Under the pieces are notes generated by a model that did no database searches, was not told the DNA's origin, and saw nothing but the letters and a program-made list of their open reading frames with translations. Shown here one piece after another: positions 44,501-53,570 of a stretch of 64,000 nt of DNA; positions within the stretch are counted from its first letter, which is position 1, and every line of letters begins with the position of its first letter. The stretch comes from Robbsia betulipollinis (lineage in GTDB: Bacteria; Pseudomonadota; Gammaproteobacteria; Burkholderiales; Burkholderiaceae): assembly GCF_026624755.1 (NCBI RefSeq), contig NZ_JAPMXC010000001.1, forward strand, positions 1,345,219 to 1,409,218, written 5' to 3'. The position numbers were made by a program, and so were the translations under genes.

Positions 44501-46214
44501 CTGGCTCAAACGCCGCGCGCTCACGGTGCGCGGCCTGATCGGGCGCTCGATGGCGGCCTCGGCGCTGTCGGCGGTGCTGCTGTGCGCCCAGGCCTGGCTG
44601 CTGGCGGAGGGCCTGTACGCGGCGTCGTTCCTGCACCGGCCCTGGCAGGAACTGCTGCCTTCGGCCGTCGGGTTCGCCGGCCTCGCGCTCGCGCGCATGG
44701 TATTGGGCTGGCTGAGCCGGCACTACGGTTTTCGCGCCGGGCGGCGGCAGGTCGCCGATATCCGTGCGGACCTGCTCGCGCATGTGCAGGCGCTGGGCCC
44801 CGCGTGGCTCGCGCGCGAATCGAGCGGCGTCTGGGTGACACGGCTGGTCGATGGCGTGGATGCGCTCGAGGGCTATTACGCCCGGTATCTGCCGCAGAAG
44901 GCCGCCGCCTCGCTGCTGCCGTTGGTGGTGCTGGCGGCGGTGTTCCCGGCCGATTGGGTCGCGGGCACCCTGCTGCTGCTCACCGCGCCGCTCGTGCCGC
45001 TCTTCATGATCCTGCTGGGCAACGCCGCGGAGCGCGCCAGCCAGCGGCGCTGGACGGTGTTGACCCGGCTCGGCGCGCAATTCGACGACCTGTTGCAGGG
45101 GCTGGTGACGCTGCGCCTGTTCGGCGCCGGGGAGCGCGCGCGCCAGTTGCTGGAACACGGCACCGAAACCTACCGGCGCGGCACGATGGCGGTGCTGCGC
45201 GTGGCTTTCCTGTCGTCGCTGGTGCTGGAATTTTTCGCCACCGTGAGCATCGCGGTGGTGGCCGTGCTGGTGGGCTTTCGCCTGCTGTGGGGCGAGCAGG
45301 TGTTCTCGCATGGCATGTTCGTGCTGCTGCTGGCACCGGAATTCTATTTTCCGTTGCGCGGTCTGGGCGCGTTGCGGCACGTGCGCATGGATGCGCTGGC
45401 GATCGCCGCCGACGCGCGCGCGTTGCTGGATATCCCGCTGCCGGCGGGCACGACGGGCCGGGATCGTCCGTCTGGCGATGTGCTGCCGGGCCTCAGTCTG
45501 CAACACGTCAGCTTCGCCTACGCGGACGGACGCGGCGCGTTGCGCGACCTGACGCTCGATTTCCCTGCGGGACGCACGACGGCGGTGGTCGGGCCGAGCG
45601 GGGCGGGCAAGAGCACGCTGCTGCAATTGCTGCTCGGCCTGGTGCGCCCCCAGCACGGCACGGTATCGGTCAATGGCGTCGCGCTCGACGACCTCGACGC
45701 GGAGTGGTGGCATCGGCAGATCAGCTGGGTGCCGCAGCGGCCCCGGCTGTTTGTCGGCACCTTGCGCGAGAACCTGTTGCTCGCGGCGCCCGATGCGAAC
45801 GCCGCGGCGCTGTCGCGCGCGGCCAGCCGTGCGGGACTCGACCCCGTCATCGCCCGATTGCCGCAGGGTTGGGAGACGCCGCTGGGCGACAACGGCTACG
45901 GCCTGTCGGGCGGCGAGGCGCAGCGCGTGGCGCTGGCGCGCGCGCTGCTGCGCGACGCGCCGGTGCTGATCCTCGACGAGCCGACCCAGCAGCTCGACGA
46001 CGCCTCCGCCGCGATCGTCCATGCCGTCATGGCGGAACTGTCGGCCGCGGGTCGCACCGTCGTGCAGGTCGCGCACCGGATGGCGCTCGCGAGCCGCGCC
46101 GATCATGTGCTGGTTCTCCAGAATGGCGCGCTGGTGCAGACGGGTCGTCCCGACGAGCTGGCGCGTGTCGATGGTCTTTATGCCAGCTTGCTGGCCGCGG
46201 ATGGCATCGCATGA
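44487..46214 (+). CDS. cydD: CydD, ABC exporter subunit for cytochrome bd assembly
   Basis: A 575-residue half-transporter: six transmembrane helices (about 20-310) and an ATPase domain with Walker [10 protein letters not shown], signature [14 protein letters not shown] and Walker [14 protein letters not shown]. The CydDC heterodimer exports reductant (cysteine and glutathione) to the periplasm and is needed to assemble cytochrome bd. The start overlaps the small cydX gene by 14 bp and the stop overlaps the cydC start by 4 bp (ATGA), so translation is coupled. Confidence 0.93.
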   Translation: MSPTDWLKRRALTVRGLIGRSMAASALSAVLLCAQAWLLAEGLYAASFLHRPWQELLPSAVGFAGLALARMVLGWLSRHYGFRAGRRQVADIRADLLAHVQALGPAWLARESSGVWVTRLVDGVDALEGYYARYLPQKAAASLLPLVVLAAVFPADWVAGTLLLLTAPLVPLFMILLGNAAERASQRRWTVLTRLGAQFDDLLQGLVTLRLFGAGERARQLLEHGTETYRRGTMAVLRVAFLSSLVLEFFATVSIAVVAVLVGFRLLWGEQVFSHGMFVLLLAPEFYFPLRGLGALRHVRMDALAIAADARALLDIPLPAGTTGRDRPSGDVLPGLSLQHVSFAYADGRGALRDLTLDFPAGRTTAVVGPSGAGKSTLLQLLLGLVRPQHGTVSVNGVALDDLDAEWWHRQISWVPQRPRLFVGTLRENLLLAAPDANAAALSRAASRAGLDPVIARLPQGWETPLGDNGYGLSGGEAQRVALARALLRDAPVLILDEPTQQLDDASAAIVHAVMAELSAAGRTVVQVAHRMALASRADHVLVLQNGALVQTGRPDELARVDGLYASLLAADGIA

Positions 46215-48040
46215 CGCAATACGCTTATACGGGGCGCCCAGCGTCCGCATCGCCCGCGCGCGCACCCGTTGCCGTACCGTGCGTCGCACCGCACGTTGCA
46301 CCGTACCTCGCACCGCACCCCGTGCCCCTACGGACCGTGCCGTCCGCGGCGGTCGCTCCGTCTTCCTGGGCCCTGTTTCGCCGCCTGCTCGGCCTGTTCC
46401 GTCCGTACCGGGCGCGGATGGCGCTGGGCGTGCTGCTGTCCACGCTGGCCACGCTGGCGGGCATCGGGCTGATGGGTCTCTCCGGGTGGTTCCTCGCCAG
46501 CATGGGGCTGGCCGGCGTGGCCGGTGCCAGCATGGATTACTTCACGCCCGCGGCCATCATCCGCGGCGCGGCGATCGTGCGTACCGCCGGCCGATATGCC
46601 GAGCGCCTCGTCAACCACGACCTCACCCTGCGCGTGCTGAGCAGCCTGCGCGTGCACCTGTTCGCGCGGCTGCTGCCGCTGGCGCCGGCCGGCACCGCGT
46701 TTCTCGGTCACACGGAACTGTTCTCCCGACTGCGCGCCGACGTCGACCGGCTCGAACACGCGTATCTCGCCGTCTTCCTGCCGATCCTGGTCGCACTGAT
46801 CGCGCTGCCGCTGGTCACCGTGGTGCTGGCCTGTTACGTCTGGCCGGTCGCCGTGCTCGGCGCGCTGGCCGTGTTGCTGGTCGCGGTCGCGCTGCCGTGG
46901 TGGCTGGCCCGGTGCGGCGTCGCGACATCGATCGCCATGGTCGAGACCGAGGCGACATTGCGGGCGCTGACCAGCGACGCGTTGCTGGGCGCCGCGGAAT
47001 TGCGGATCTACGGCGGCGCTGCCGCGCAGGCGCAGCGCATCGCGGCGCTGACCGCCGCGCATGGACGGCACCGCAGCAAGCTGGACCGCCTGCAGGCCAC
47101 GGGCGGGGTCCTGGTGACGCTGGCCGCGCAACTCGCCACGGTGACCGGTCTCGTCCTCGGCGCCCGCGCATTGCAACATCACGCCATCGGCCCCGCCGAA
47201 CTCGCGATGGTGGTGCTGCTGACGCTGGCGCAGTTCGAGGCGGTCGCGAGTCTGCCGGAAGCGATCAGTCAGTTGCGGGCGACGCTGGTCTGCGCGGCGC
47301 GCGTGTTCGCGCTGATCGACGCCGAGCCGCGGGTCGCCGATCCGGCCGCGTCCACTGCATTCGCTACGTCCGCCGCGCGCGCCGACCTGCGCCTGCGCGA
47401 TGTCCATCTCCGCTATGGGGAGGACCGTCCGTGGGCCTTGCGGGGGCTGGACCTCGATCTCCCGGCGGGGCGTCGCATCGCGATCGTCGGCCCGTCCGGC
47501 GCCGGCAAGAGCAGTCTGATCGGCGCCTTGCTGCGTTTCCATCCGATTCAGTCGGGAAGCATCGAACTCGCCGGCCGCCCGCTGGACACCTACTCGGGAG
47601 ACGCGGTGCGCGAGATGATCGCGGTCGTCGAACAGCGCACGCATATCTTCAACGGCAGCCTGCTCGACAACCTGCTGATTGCGCGTCCCGATGCGACCGC
47701 CGAACGGATTCGCGAGGTGCTGGGCGCGGCGCAATTGACGGACGTCGTCGCCGGTTTGCCCGAGGGCCTGAACACCTGGCTGGGCGAAGCGGGCGTCCTG
47801 CTCTCGGGCGGCGAGGCACGGCGCGTGGCGATCGCCCGCGCCTTGCTGGCGGACCGGCCGATCGTGGTACTCGACGAGCCCACCGAAGGGCTGGATGCGC
47901 ACGCCGCGCAAGCGCTGTTGGGCGCGTTGGCGCGGTTGACGGCGGGGCGCAGCGTCATCCTGATCACGCATCGGCTGGAAGGGATGGCGAGCCTGGTGGA
48001 TGCGCGGCTGACGCTGCGCGACGGACGGATCGTGAATTGA
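46211..48040 (+). CDS. cydC: CydC, ABC exporter subunit for cytochrome bd assembly
   Basis: A 609-residue half-transporter, partner of CydD. After an unusual Pro/Ala/Val/His-rich N-terminus of about 50 residues ([15 protein letters not shown], from short imperfect repeats), the membrane domain has [15 protein letters not shown], typical of CydC. The ATPase domain has Walker [10 protein letters not shown], signature [14 protein letters not shown] and Walker [13 protein letters not shown]. The ATG at 46211 overlaps the cydD stop. An internal start would remove the repeat-like leader, but the overlap favours 46211. It ends 1 bp before the convergent MFS gene end. Confidence 0.93.
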   Translation: MTQYAYTGRPASASPARAPVAVPCVAPHVAPYLAPHPVPLRTVPSAAVAPSSWALFRRLLGLFRPYRARMALGVLLSTLATLAGIGLMGLSGWFLASMGLAGVAGASMDYFTPAAIIRGAAIVRTAGRYAERLVNHDLTLRVLSSLRVHLFARLLPLAPAGTAFLGHTELFSRLRADVDRLEHAYLAVFLPILVALIALPLVTVVLACYVWPVAVLGALAVLLVAVALPWWLARCGVATSIAMVETEATLRALTSDALLGAAELRIYGGAAAQAQRIAALTAAHGRHRSKLDRLQATGGVLVTLAAQLATVTGLVLGARALQHHAIGPAELAMVVLLTLAQFEAVASLPEAISQLRATLVCAARVFALIDAEPRVADPAASTAFATSAARADLRLRDVHLRYGEDRPWALRGLDLDLPAGRRIAIVGPSGAGKSSLIGALLRFHPIQSGSIELAGRPLDTYSGDAVREMIAVVEQRTHIFNGSLLDNLLIARPDATAERIREVLGAAQLTDVVAGLPEGLNTWLGEAGVLLSGGEARRVAIARALLADRPIVVLDEPTEGLDAHAAQALLGALARLTAGRSVILITHRLEGMASLVDARLTLRDGRIVN

Positions 48041-48041
48041 C

Positions 48042-49292
48042 TCACGCTTCGGACCGGTTGGCGAACTGGAGTTCCGCCACTTTTCCGGCGTGGATGGTCA
48101 TGCTGACCACCGTGGCGACGGCGGTCGCCGCGACCAGAAACAGAAACGCGGCGTCGTAGCTTTTGTAATGGGAGACCAGGCCGCCGATCACCAGCGGTGC
48201 CACGAAGCCGGCCATCTGACCGCCGAAATTGATCATCCCGGTTCCGGTGCCGATCAGACGTTTTCCCAAAACCTTGGCCGGCAAGGCAAAAGCCGTGGCG
48301 AACACGAACGATTTGAAGAAGTACACGATCGACTGGAACGCGATGACGCCGGCAATGGTTTGCGCGTGGTACATCAGGTAAAGAAAAATGCCGGTCAACA
48401 TGCAGCCGCCCATCATCAGGTATTTCTCGCGCCCGTCGAAACAGCGCGTCATCAACCATCCGCCGCTGGCCGTCGCGATACTCGCCGTGATGAAAGGCAG
48501 CGGAACCAGCAAGCCGACGGTCTTCAGGTTCAGGCCGCGGGCGGTGAGAAGATAGGTGGGCATCCATGCATCCAGGCCCTTGTTGACAAGACTCAGGCCG
48601 AACCAGACGATCAGTATCTTCCACAACAGCGGCATCCGGAGCAGCGCTTTTTTGTCGACCTTGAGGTCCAGGCGATCCGTCGTGGCGATGGCCTGGCTCG
48701 CATCGTCCGCGGTTCGTCTCACGGTCAGCAGATAGACGATGGCGAACAGGATGCCGGCGACACCCATCAGGAAAAACGCCTGGCGCCATCCGGCATAGAT
48801 GATCAACGGCGCGATGATCAGCGGCGCCAAAAAACTTCCGACGTAGTTCGACGACATCATGAACCCCGTCATCTTCGGACGCTCGGCGCGTGGATAGGCT
48901 TCCGCGATGCCTTTCAACGTAGCGGGCGGATAACCGCCCTCGCCGAACCCGAAAACGAAGCGGATGACCAGCAGCGAGGTCAGCGACCAGGCGAAACCGG
49001 TGAGAATCGTGAAGAACGACCACAGGATGATGGCCGTCGAGACCACCACCTTGCTGCCGAAACGATCGGCCAGCCAGCCGCCGGGAATCTGCATCAACGC
49101 ATAACTGAGATAAAACGAACTCAGGACCACGCCCAGTTGTGCGGGACCGAGATGAAAGTCCTTACCGATATGCACCAACGCCAGCGCAATGGCCGAGCGA
49201 TCGATATAGGAAATCATGTACCCGACATAAAGGAGTGCGAACATCCACACGGGTTTTGCCGTCAGCGTGCTGATCCTGTTCATTTTTCCCAT
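48042..49292 (-). CDS. MFS transporter (anion:cation symporter type)
   Basis: A 416-residue major facilitator of the ACS family (GudP/ExuT/phthalate-transporter-like): YVGYMISYIDRSAIALALVH, then GGWLADRFGSKVV and GFGEGGYPPATLKGIAEAYP. Twelve helices are apparent. ACS transporters take up organic anions such as hexuronates, glucarate or phthalate. It lies 51 bp downstream of acdS on the same strand, so the two are probably cotranscribed. A role in import of ACC, a related amino acid or a metabolic product is an inference. Confidence 0.88.
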   Translation of the reverse strand: MGKMNRISTLTAKPVWMFALLYVGYMISYIDRSAIALALVHIGKDFHLGPAQLGVVLSSFYLSYALMQIPGGWLADRFGSKVVVSTAIILWSFFTILTGFAWSLTSLLVIRFVFGFGEGGYPPATLKGIAEAYPRAERPKMTGFMMSSNYVGSFLAPLIIAPLIIYAGWRQAFFLMGVAGILFAIVYLLTVRRTADDASQAIATTDRLDLKVDKKALLRMPLLWKILIVWFGLSLVNKGLDAWMPTYLLTARGLNLKTVGLLVPLPFITASIATASGGWLMTRCFDGREKYLMMGGCMLTGIFLYLMYHAQTIAGVIAFQSIVYFFKSFVFATAFALPAKVLGKRLIGTGTGMINFGGQMAGFVAPLVIGGLVSHYKSYDAAFLFLVAATAVATVVSMTIHAGKVAELQFANRSEA

Positions 49293-49343
49293 CCGTCCTT
49301 CGATTGAGCGGCGCTGCCCCCGATGCCGAACGCGTCGACGCGG

Positions 49344-50360
49344 TCAGCCGTTACGGAACAGGAAGCTGTACCCGTTCAATGCGGGAACGCCGCCCAGATG
49401 GGCATACAGCACTTTCGATCCCTCCGGAAACTCCCCGTTGCGGACCATCTGGATCATGCCGTCCATCGATTTCCCCTCGTACACCGGGTCCGTCAACATC
49501 CCTTCCAGCGTGGCGCACAGGCGAATGGCCTCCATCGTGCCGTCGTTGGGGAGGCCGTATTCCGGGCCACCGAAGCGCGTATCGAGAATGACGTCTTCGG
49601 CCGTGATCTCCTGACCCAATTCGACCAGTTTCGCCGTGTTTCTCGCGATGCGGAGCACTTGTTCGTGGGTTCTTTCCGGCTTTGCCGACGCGTCGATGCC
49701 GATCACGCGCCGGGCCCTGCCATCCTCCGCGAAGCCCACCACCATGCCGGCCTGCGTGCTGCCGGTCACGGCGCACACCACGATGTAATCGAATCTGAAG
49801 CCGAGGTCGGCTTCCTGCTGTCGGACTTCCTCGGCAAACGCGACGAACCCCAGGCCGCCCAGTGGATGCTCGGAGCAACCGGCGGGAATGGGGAAGGGCT
49901 TGCCGCCCGCCTCACGCACGCTCTGCATCGCGTCTTCCCAGCTCTTGCGAATCCCGATGTCGAAGCCATCCGCGACCATGCGCACATCGGCGCCCATGAT
50001 GCGCGACATCTGGATATTGCCGACGCGATCGTAGACGGCGTCGGAATAATTCACCCAGTTCTCCTGGACCAAAACGCACTTCATGCCAAGGTGCGCCGCC
50101 ACCGCCGCCACCTGGCGGGTCTGATTCGATTGAATGCCGCCGATCGACACCAGCGTGTCGCATCCCTGTGCAATCGCCTCCGGAATCAGGTATTCAAGCT
50201 TGCGCGTCTTGTTGCCGCCGAATGCGAGGCCACTGTTGCAGTCTTCGCGCTTCGCATACAGGTCGACCTTGCCGCCGAGATGCGCGCTCAGGCGCTTCAA
50301 AGGGTGGATGGGCGTCGGACCGAAGGTGAGCGGATAGCGGGGAAAGCGTTTCAGGTCCAT
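49344..50360 (-). CDS. acdS: 1-aminocyclopropane-1-carboxylate deaminase
   Basis: A 338-residue PLP enzyme that cleaves ACC, the ethylene precursor of plants, to 2-oxobutyrate and ammonia. The start at 50360 gives the classic N-terminus ([20 protein letters not shown]). The PLP lysine is K51 ([12 protein letters not shown]). The residues that separate true ACC deaminase from D-cysteine desulfhydrase are present at the standard positions: Tyr294-Glu295 in PVYEGKSM and Leu322 in AHLGG. Length and sequence are those of Burkholderia AcdS. It is divergent from the Lrp-type regulator acdR, with an AT-rich 202-bp promoter gap. Confidence 0.96.
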   Translation of the reverse strand: MDLKRFPRYPLTFGPTPIHPLKRLSAHLGGKVDLYAKREDCNSGLAFGGNKTRKLEYLIPEAIAQGCDTLVSIGGIQSNQTRQVAAVAAHLGMKCVLVQENWVNYSDAVYDRVGNIQMSRIMGADVRMVADGFDIGIRKSWEDAMQSVREAGGKPFPIPAGCSEHPLGGLGFVAFAEEVRQQEADLGFRFDYIVVCAVTGSTQAGMVVGFAEDGRARRVIGIDASAKPERTHEQVLRIARNTAKLVELGQEITAEDVILDTRFGGPEYGLPNDGTMEAIRLCATLEGMLTDPVYEGKSMDGMIQMVRNGEFPEGSKVLYAHLGGVPALNGYSFLFRNG

Positions 50361-50562
50361 GGTGGGGTTCCTCGGTAGATGGGGCAGGGCGGCCAACGCG
50401 TCGGCAAGGTAATCGATTACCCCCGAACCGTTGCAGTACACCGAGAAATCGTACAGAATTTGCAAGAAATTTTGCTTGCGAAAATAATGAGTAAAGCGCG
50501 TTTTTCCCTGAAAAACGGGATTTTTGTCGCAGAAAAATTGTGAAAAAAGGTGGATAAACACA
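50361..50562. promoter_or_regulatory. divergent acdS-acdR promoter region
   Basis: The 202-bp gap is AT-rich compared with its surroundings. It holds inverted repeats at 50462-50479 (GCAAG/CTTGC arms) and 50499-50517 (CGTTTTT/AAAAACG arms), which are candidate Lrp/AcdR binding sites. In other bacteria AcdR activates acdS from this gap. Confidence 0.6.
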
Positions 50563-51063
50563 ATGAAAAAAGCACCCCTGTCCCCGGATGAAACGCCGGC
50601 AAGCAGACAGACGGACCGCATCGATCGTCAGATCCTGAAGCAGCTGCAAAGCGACGCGTCGATTTCCAACGTCGCGCTCGCGGCCAGGGTCAACCTGAGT
50701 GCCGCCGCATGCCTGCGCCGGGTCGAGCGATTGAAGGAGACCGGTCTCATCCGGGCGACGGTCGCGATCCTCGATCCCAAAAAACTGGGTGCCGGCATGC
50801 TGGTGCTGATCGGTGTCGTGCTCGACCGTTCCACGCCGGAATCCTTCATGTCGTTCGAGAAGGCCGCACGCAAGGTGCAGGGATGCATGGAATGTCATGT
50901 GGTGACGGGCGAGTTCGACTATTTCATGCTGGTGCGAACGCGCGACAGCGAGAGCTTCAACAAGCTGCATGCGGACCAGTTGCTCTATCTGCCCGGCGTG
51001 CGTCAGATACGAACGTTCATGGTCCTGCGCGAGATTTTGTCGACGACGGCGCTGCCGCTGTAG
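50563..51063 (+). CDS. acdR: Lrp/AsnC-family regulator of ACC deaminase
   Basis: A 166-residue regulator with an N-terminal helix-turn-helix ([20 protein letters not shown], then [19 protein letters not shown]) and a C-terminal RAM/ligand-binding domain ([20 protein letters not shown]). AcdR proteins bind ACC or leucine and activate the divergent acdS gene. The start at ATG 50563 follows an AAAGGTGG ribosome-binding stretch; the open frame before it is AT-rich promoter DNA. Its place opposite acdS makes the assignment strong. Confidence 0.92.
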   Translation: MKKAPLSPDETPASRQTDRIDRQILKQLQSDASISNVALAARVNLSAAACLRRVERLKETGLIRATVAILDPKKLGAGMLVLIGVVLDRSTPESFMSFEKAARKVQGCMECHVVTGEFDYFMLVRTRDSESFNKLHADQLLYLPGVRQIRTFMVLREILSTTALPL

Positions 51064-51181
51064 GAGGCGAGCGGACGTTGTACGCCGCGACGTGCGGTGC
51101 ATTCCGCTCGGTTGCCGTGCGGCGCGTGGCGCGCCGGAATTTGGTATCGTGCTTCCTTCTATCGAGAAACGGGAACACGGG

Positions 51182-51919
51182 ATGGATGACATGCCCAGGA
51201 TCACGCTGGCAGGCGGCGAGCGGGCCGGACCCACCCTGGTATGCCTGCCAGGGGCGATGTGCTCGCCGCACGTGTTCGCCGGGATGGCACGGCTCAGCGG
51301 ATTCCCGGCCCTGGCGCTTGCCTGGCTGGAAGACGACGGGCCGCACGATCTCGTATCGATCGCCGCCCGCGTGTCCCGCGCCATTACGGATCTGCCGTCG
51401 GTGATCCTGGTGGGCCATTCGATGGGCACCCCGATCGCCATGCTCACGGCGCTCCAAGAGGCGGAATCGGGCGGATCGCGCATCCACGGTCTGGTGCTGT
51501 CCAACAGCGGCGCGAACACCCGTGGGCACGGCGACATCGCGGCGCTGATCGACCGCATCCGCCACGACTGGAACGCGTCTTTCTGGGACGCGTTCATCGC
51601 ACGCTGCTTTCATACGCCGCCGTCCCAGCCGCTGCTGGAGCAGGCGCGGCGCTATCCCGGCCGATTGCGGCAGCAGGCGGTGATCGATGTCCTGTCGAGC
51701 CAGCAGGAAATGGACTTCCTGCCTCTTCTCGCGCGCCTCTCCGGCACCCCCGTCGCCGTCATCCATGGCCGGCACGACCCGGCACGCACCATCGGGCACG
51801 CGCGCGAATTGGCCGATGGCATTGCCGGCGCGCAGCTGCATGTATTCGATACGGGACACACGTCCTGCGCGGAGGATCCCGGGCGATTCGCCGAGGTGCT
51901 GCGTGAGACGTTTGGTTGA
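51182..51919 (+). CDS. alpha/beta hydrolase
   Basis: A 245-residue hydrolase with the alpha/beta fold. The nucleophile Ser is in LVGHSMGTP (about residue 82), the acid is in IHGRHDPART and the His is in DTGHTSCAEDP. No signal peptide is seen. The substrate is unknown; esterases, thioesterases and lactonases share this outline. The frame is open upstream to 50969, but ATG 51182 gives a normal beginning. It stands alone between acdR and an insertion sequence. Confidence 0.83.
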   Translation: MDDMPRITLAGGERAGPTLVCLPGAMCSPHVFAGMARLSGFPALALAWLEDDGPHDLVSIAARVSRAITDLPSVILVGHSMGTPIAMLTALQEAESGGSRIHGLVLSNSGANTRGHGDIAALIDRIRHDWNASFWDAFIARCFHTPPSQPLLEQARRYPGRLRQQAVIDVLSSQQEMDFLPLLARLSGTPVAVIHGRHDPARTIGHARELADGIAGAQLHVFDTGHTSCAEDPGRFAEVLRETFG

Positions 51920-52027
51920 CTGGCCGCGTGGCAAACAGCCATCGCGCGCGAGGCGAGCACGAGTTTAACGACTGCACAGGGTGGGCGGCCGCCATGTGAT
52001 CTGGCCCGGTATTCACGTACAGCAGGA

Positions 52028-52689
52028 CTACGCTGCTACCTCCAGCGCTTCGACCGTACTGGGTGCTTTATATTTGAGCGCCGAATGTAATCGTATGCGA
52101 TTGTAGAACCCTTCGATCCACGCCACAATGTCCAGCCGGGCGTCGTCGCGATTCTCGTGATTTTGCTGATATACGCATTCAACCTTCAGCGATTTGAAGA
52201 CGCTTTCCATTGCACTGTTGTCCCAGCAGTTTGCCCGCCGACTCATCGATTGTTTCATCTGGAAGTCGGCCAGCAGTTGCCGATCCGCTCGACTTGCATA
52301 TTGTGCGGATTCGCTTTCCAACCATCGAAGCGACGATCCAGTAAATTCGGCGCAATCGGTTTTGTATGATCCGAATCGGTCCTCACGCGGTACGCTCGCT
52401 TGTGGACCGGCAGCAAGCACTGGCGGCGCGGGCTTTGCCGGATGCGCTCGTGGCCCGCGCGCGTGCCATCGGCCTCCAAATGCTGCGGGATACGACGCCG
52501 ACCATACGAGCGGCGGCTGCCGACGTGTATCCGGGCGACTTGCGCATCCAAAAGTGTGTTCTCGCAGGTGCGTTTGCTGGGTGCCCGCACTCGCCATTGG
52601 CGGTAACCGGAGCGCGATACACCAAGTTGTCGGCACATCCGGCTGGCGCTAAAAATGTCGCTGTGTCGCGCCATCCAGGTATATTTCAC
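52028..52689 (-). pseudogene. IS3-family transposase orfB, internally deleted
   Basis: The N-terminal part (from GTG near 52689: KYTWMARHSD, CRQLGVSRSGYRQW) is followed by PIAPNLLDRRF. The sequence then jumps, with a frame change, to QYASRADRQLLADFQMKQSM, NCWDNSAMESVFKSLKVEC and WIEGFYNRIRLHSALKYKAP. The core that holds the first two Asp of the DDE triad (around the usual DITYI and HSDRG) is missing; only the Glu in SAMESVF remains. It cannot encode an active integrase. Confidence 0.75.
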
Positions 52690-53008
52690 CGCGACTCCTT
52701 CGCGAAATATATCGCCGCTTTTTTACGATTTCAAGGTCAAGTTTGGCGTTCGCCAGCTCCCGTCGCAGGCGCGATACCTCAGCTTCGAGTTCTGTTATCG
52801 TCATCGCCGCCATCTTGTCCTTGGGTGTGCCTTCCGCCGCCGAGACTGCCTCGCCTCGGCGAGTTCGCCGCACCCGATTACCCACACTGGATTGAGGAAT
52901 GCCCAGACGTTTGGCCGCTTCGTTTACGCCTACGGACTCTGCAAGGCGCACCGCTTCGACCCTGAACTCGTGCGCATGGCTTCGATTGGAAGCGCCATTT
53001 CGTTTATC
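52649..53008 (-). CDS. IS3-family transposase orfA
   Basis: A 119-residue orfA product: a helix-turn-helix (FRVEAVRLAESVGVNEAAKR, LGIPQSSVGNRV) followed by a leucine-zipper-like helix (ITELEAEVSRLRRELANAKL, DLEIVKK). The family usually ends KKAAIYFAKESR. Here the run AAAAAAG near 52730 is read in another frame and gives a foreign tail, either from a lost base or because the site is a slippage point. The start at ATG 53008 is preferred over the ATG at 53041. Confidence 0.65.
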   Translation of the reverse strand, partial: DKRNGASNRSHAHEFRVEAVRLAESVGVNEAAKRLGIPQSSVGNRVRRTRRGEAVSAAEGTPKDKMAAMTITELEAEVSRLRRELANAKLDLEIVKKRRYISRRSRGEIYLDGATQRHF

Positions 53009-53073
53009 CATTTCGCTTCTCCGTTCATCAGAAAATACCAAAAGTCTGATGTACGTGGGAACCGGGCCAGATC

Positions 53074-53570
53074 CGCATCGCGTGGCTCTGGCTGGCCGCC
53101 GCGCTCATCTGTTCGCGATTCGTAGATAACCTTCGTTAGGGACTTGATGGCCCTCGCCCAAGACAACCGTTTAATTCAATTAAACGAATGAATTTTTGCC
53201 AAATATGAAGCGTGGCGTTTCTCATGAAAATAAACAATGAAATTATTTTCTTTCCTTTTTTCCGGGAAAAGTCGAAACTTCAGAACATACGAAATATTTC
53301 GAAATGTTTTCCAGCGCGCCGGCTCTCTGGACTCGGGGAGGCCTCGTCGTCGCTTTTCAATGCTCATGAAAATGTAAAAGAGACAAGATGTTCTCGTAAC
53401 TCGGACATCCATTTTCTATGGGATCTCGCCCATGACGTCGAGATGGAAACACTCAAATCCCGGAATGTGCTACCGAGCGAATGTCTGTTTTTATGGTTAT
53501 GCCCAGCGGAATAAATCCTTTTTATCCAGCATGAATCTTCCATGACGGCTGTCACGGCAAATAAATCGCG
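53074..53570. other. AT-rich intergenic region upstream of the autotransporter
   Basis: About 500 bp, clearly richer in A and T than the rest of the window. It contains a perfect palindrome at 53168-53186 (9-bp arms CGTTTAATT/AATTAAACG, one central C) and a shorter one at 53290-53301 (CGAAATATTTCG). The autotransporter promoter must lie here. No convincing gene was found. Confidence 0.5.

Larger units (their letters stand above)
51998..53073. mobile_element. IS3-family insertion sequence with internal deletion
   Basis: The element is bounded by terminal inverted repeats of about 25 bp: GATCTGGCCCGGT plus CACGTACA at the left end (51998-52020) and the matching complement at the right end (about 53051-53073), differing in the three middle bases. 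Length is about 1076 bp, short for the family. It carries orfA and a damaged orfB on the minus strand. No target-site duplication is evident in the flanks, so it may be old or at a rearrangement junction. Confidence 0.8.

Noticed and set aside
41534-44698. A 1054-codon open frame antisense to cydA and cydB
   Set aside because: It is the mirror of highly conserved cyd genes in very GC-rich DNA; the protein is rich in His, Gln, Arg and Asp and has no recognisable domain.
44582-46210. Upstream extension of the cydC frame through cydD
   Set aside because: This part is the second frame of cydD, which has full family motifs; the ATGA overlap at 46211 sets the cydC start.
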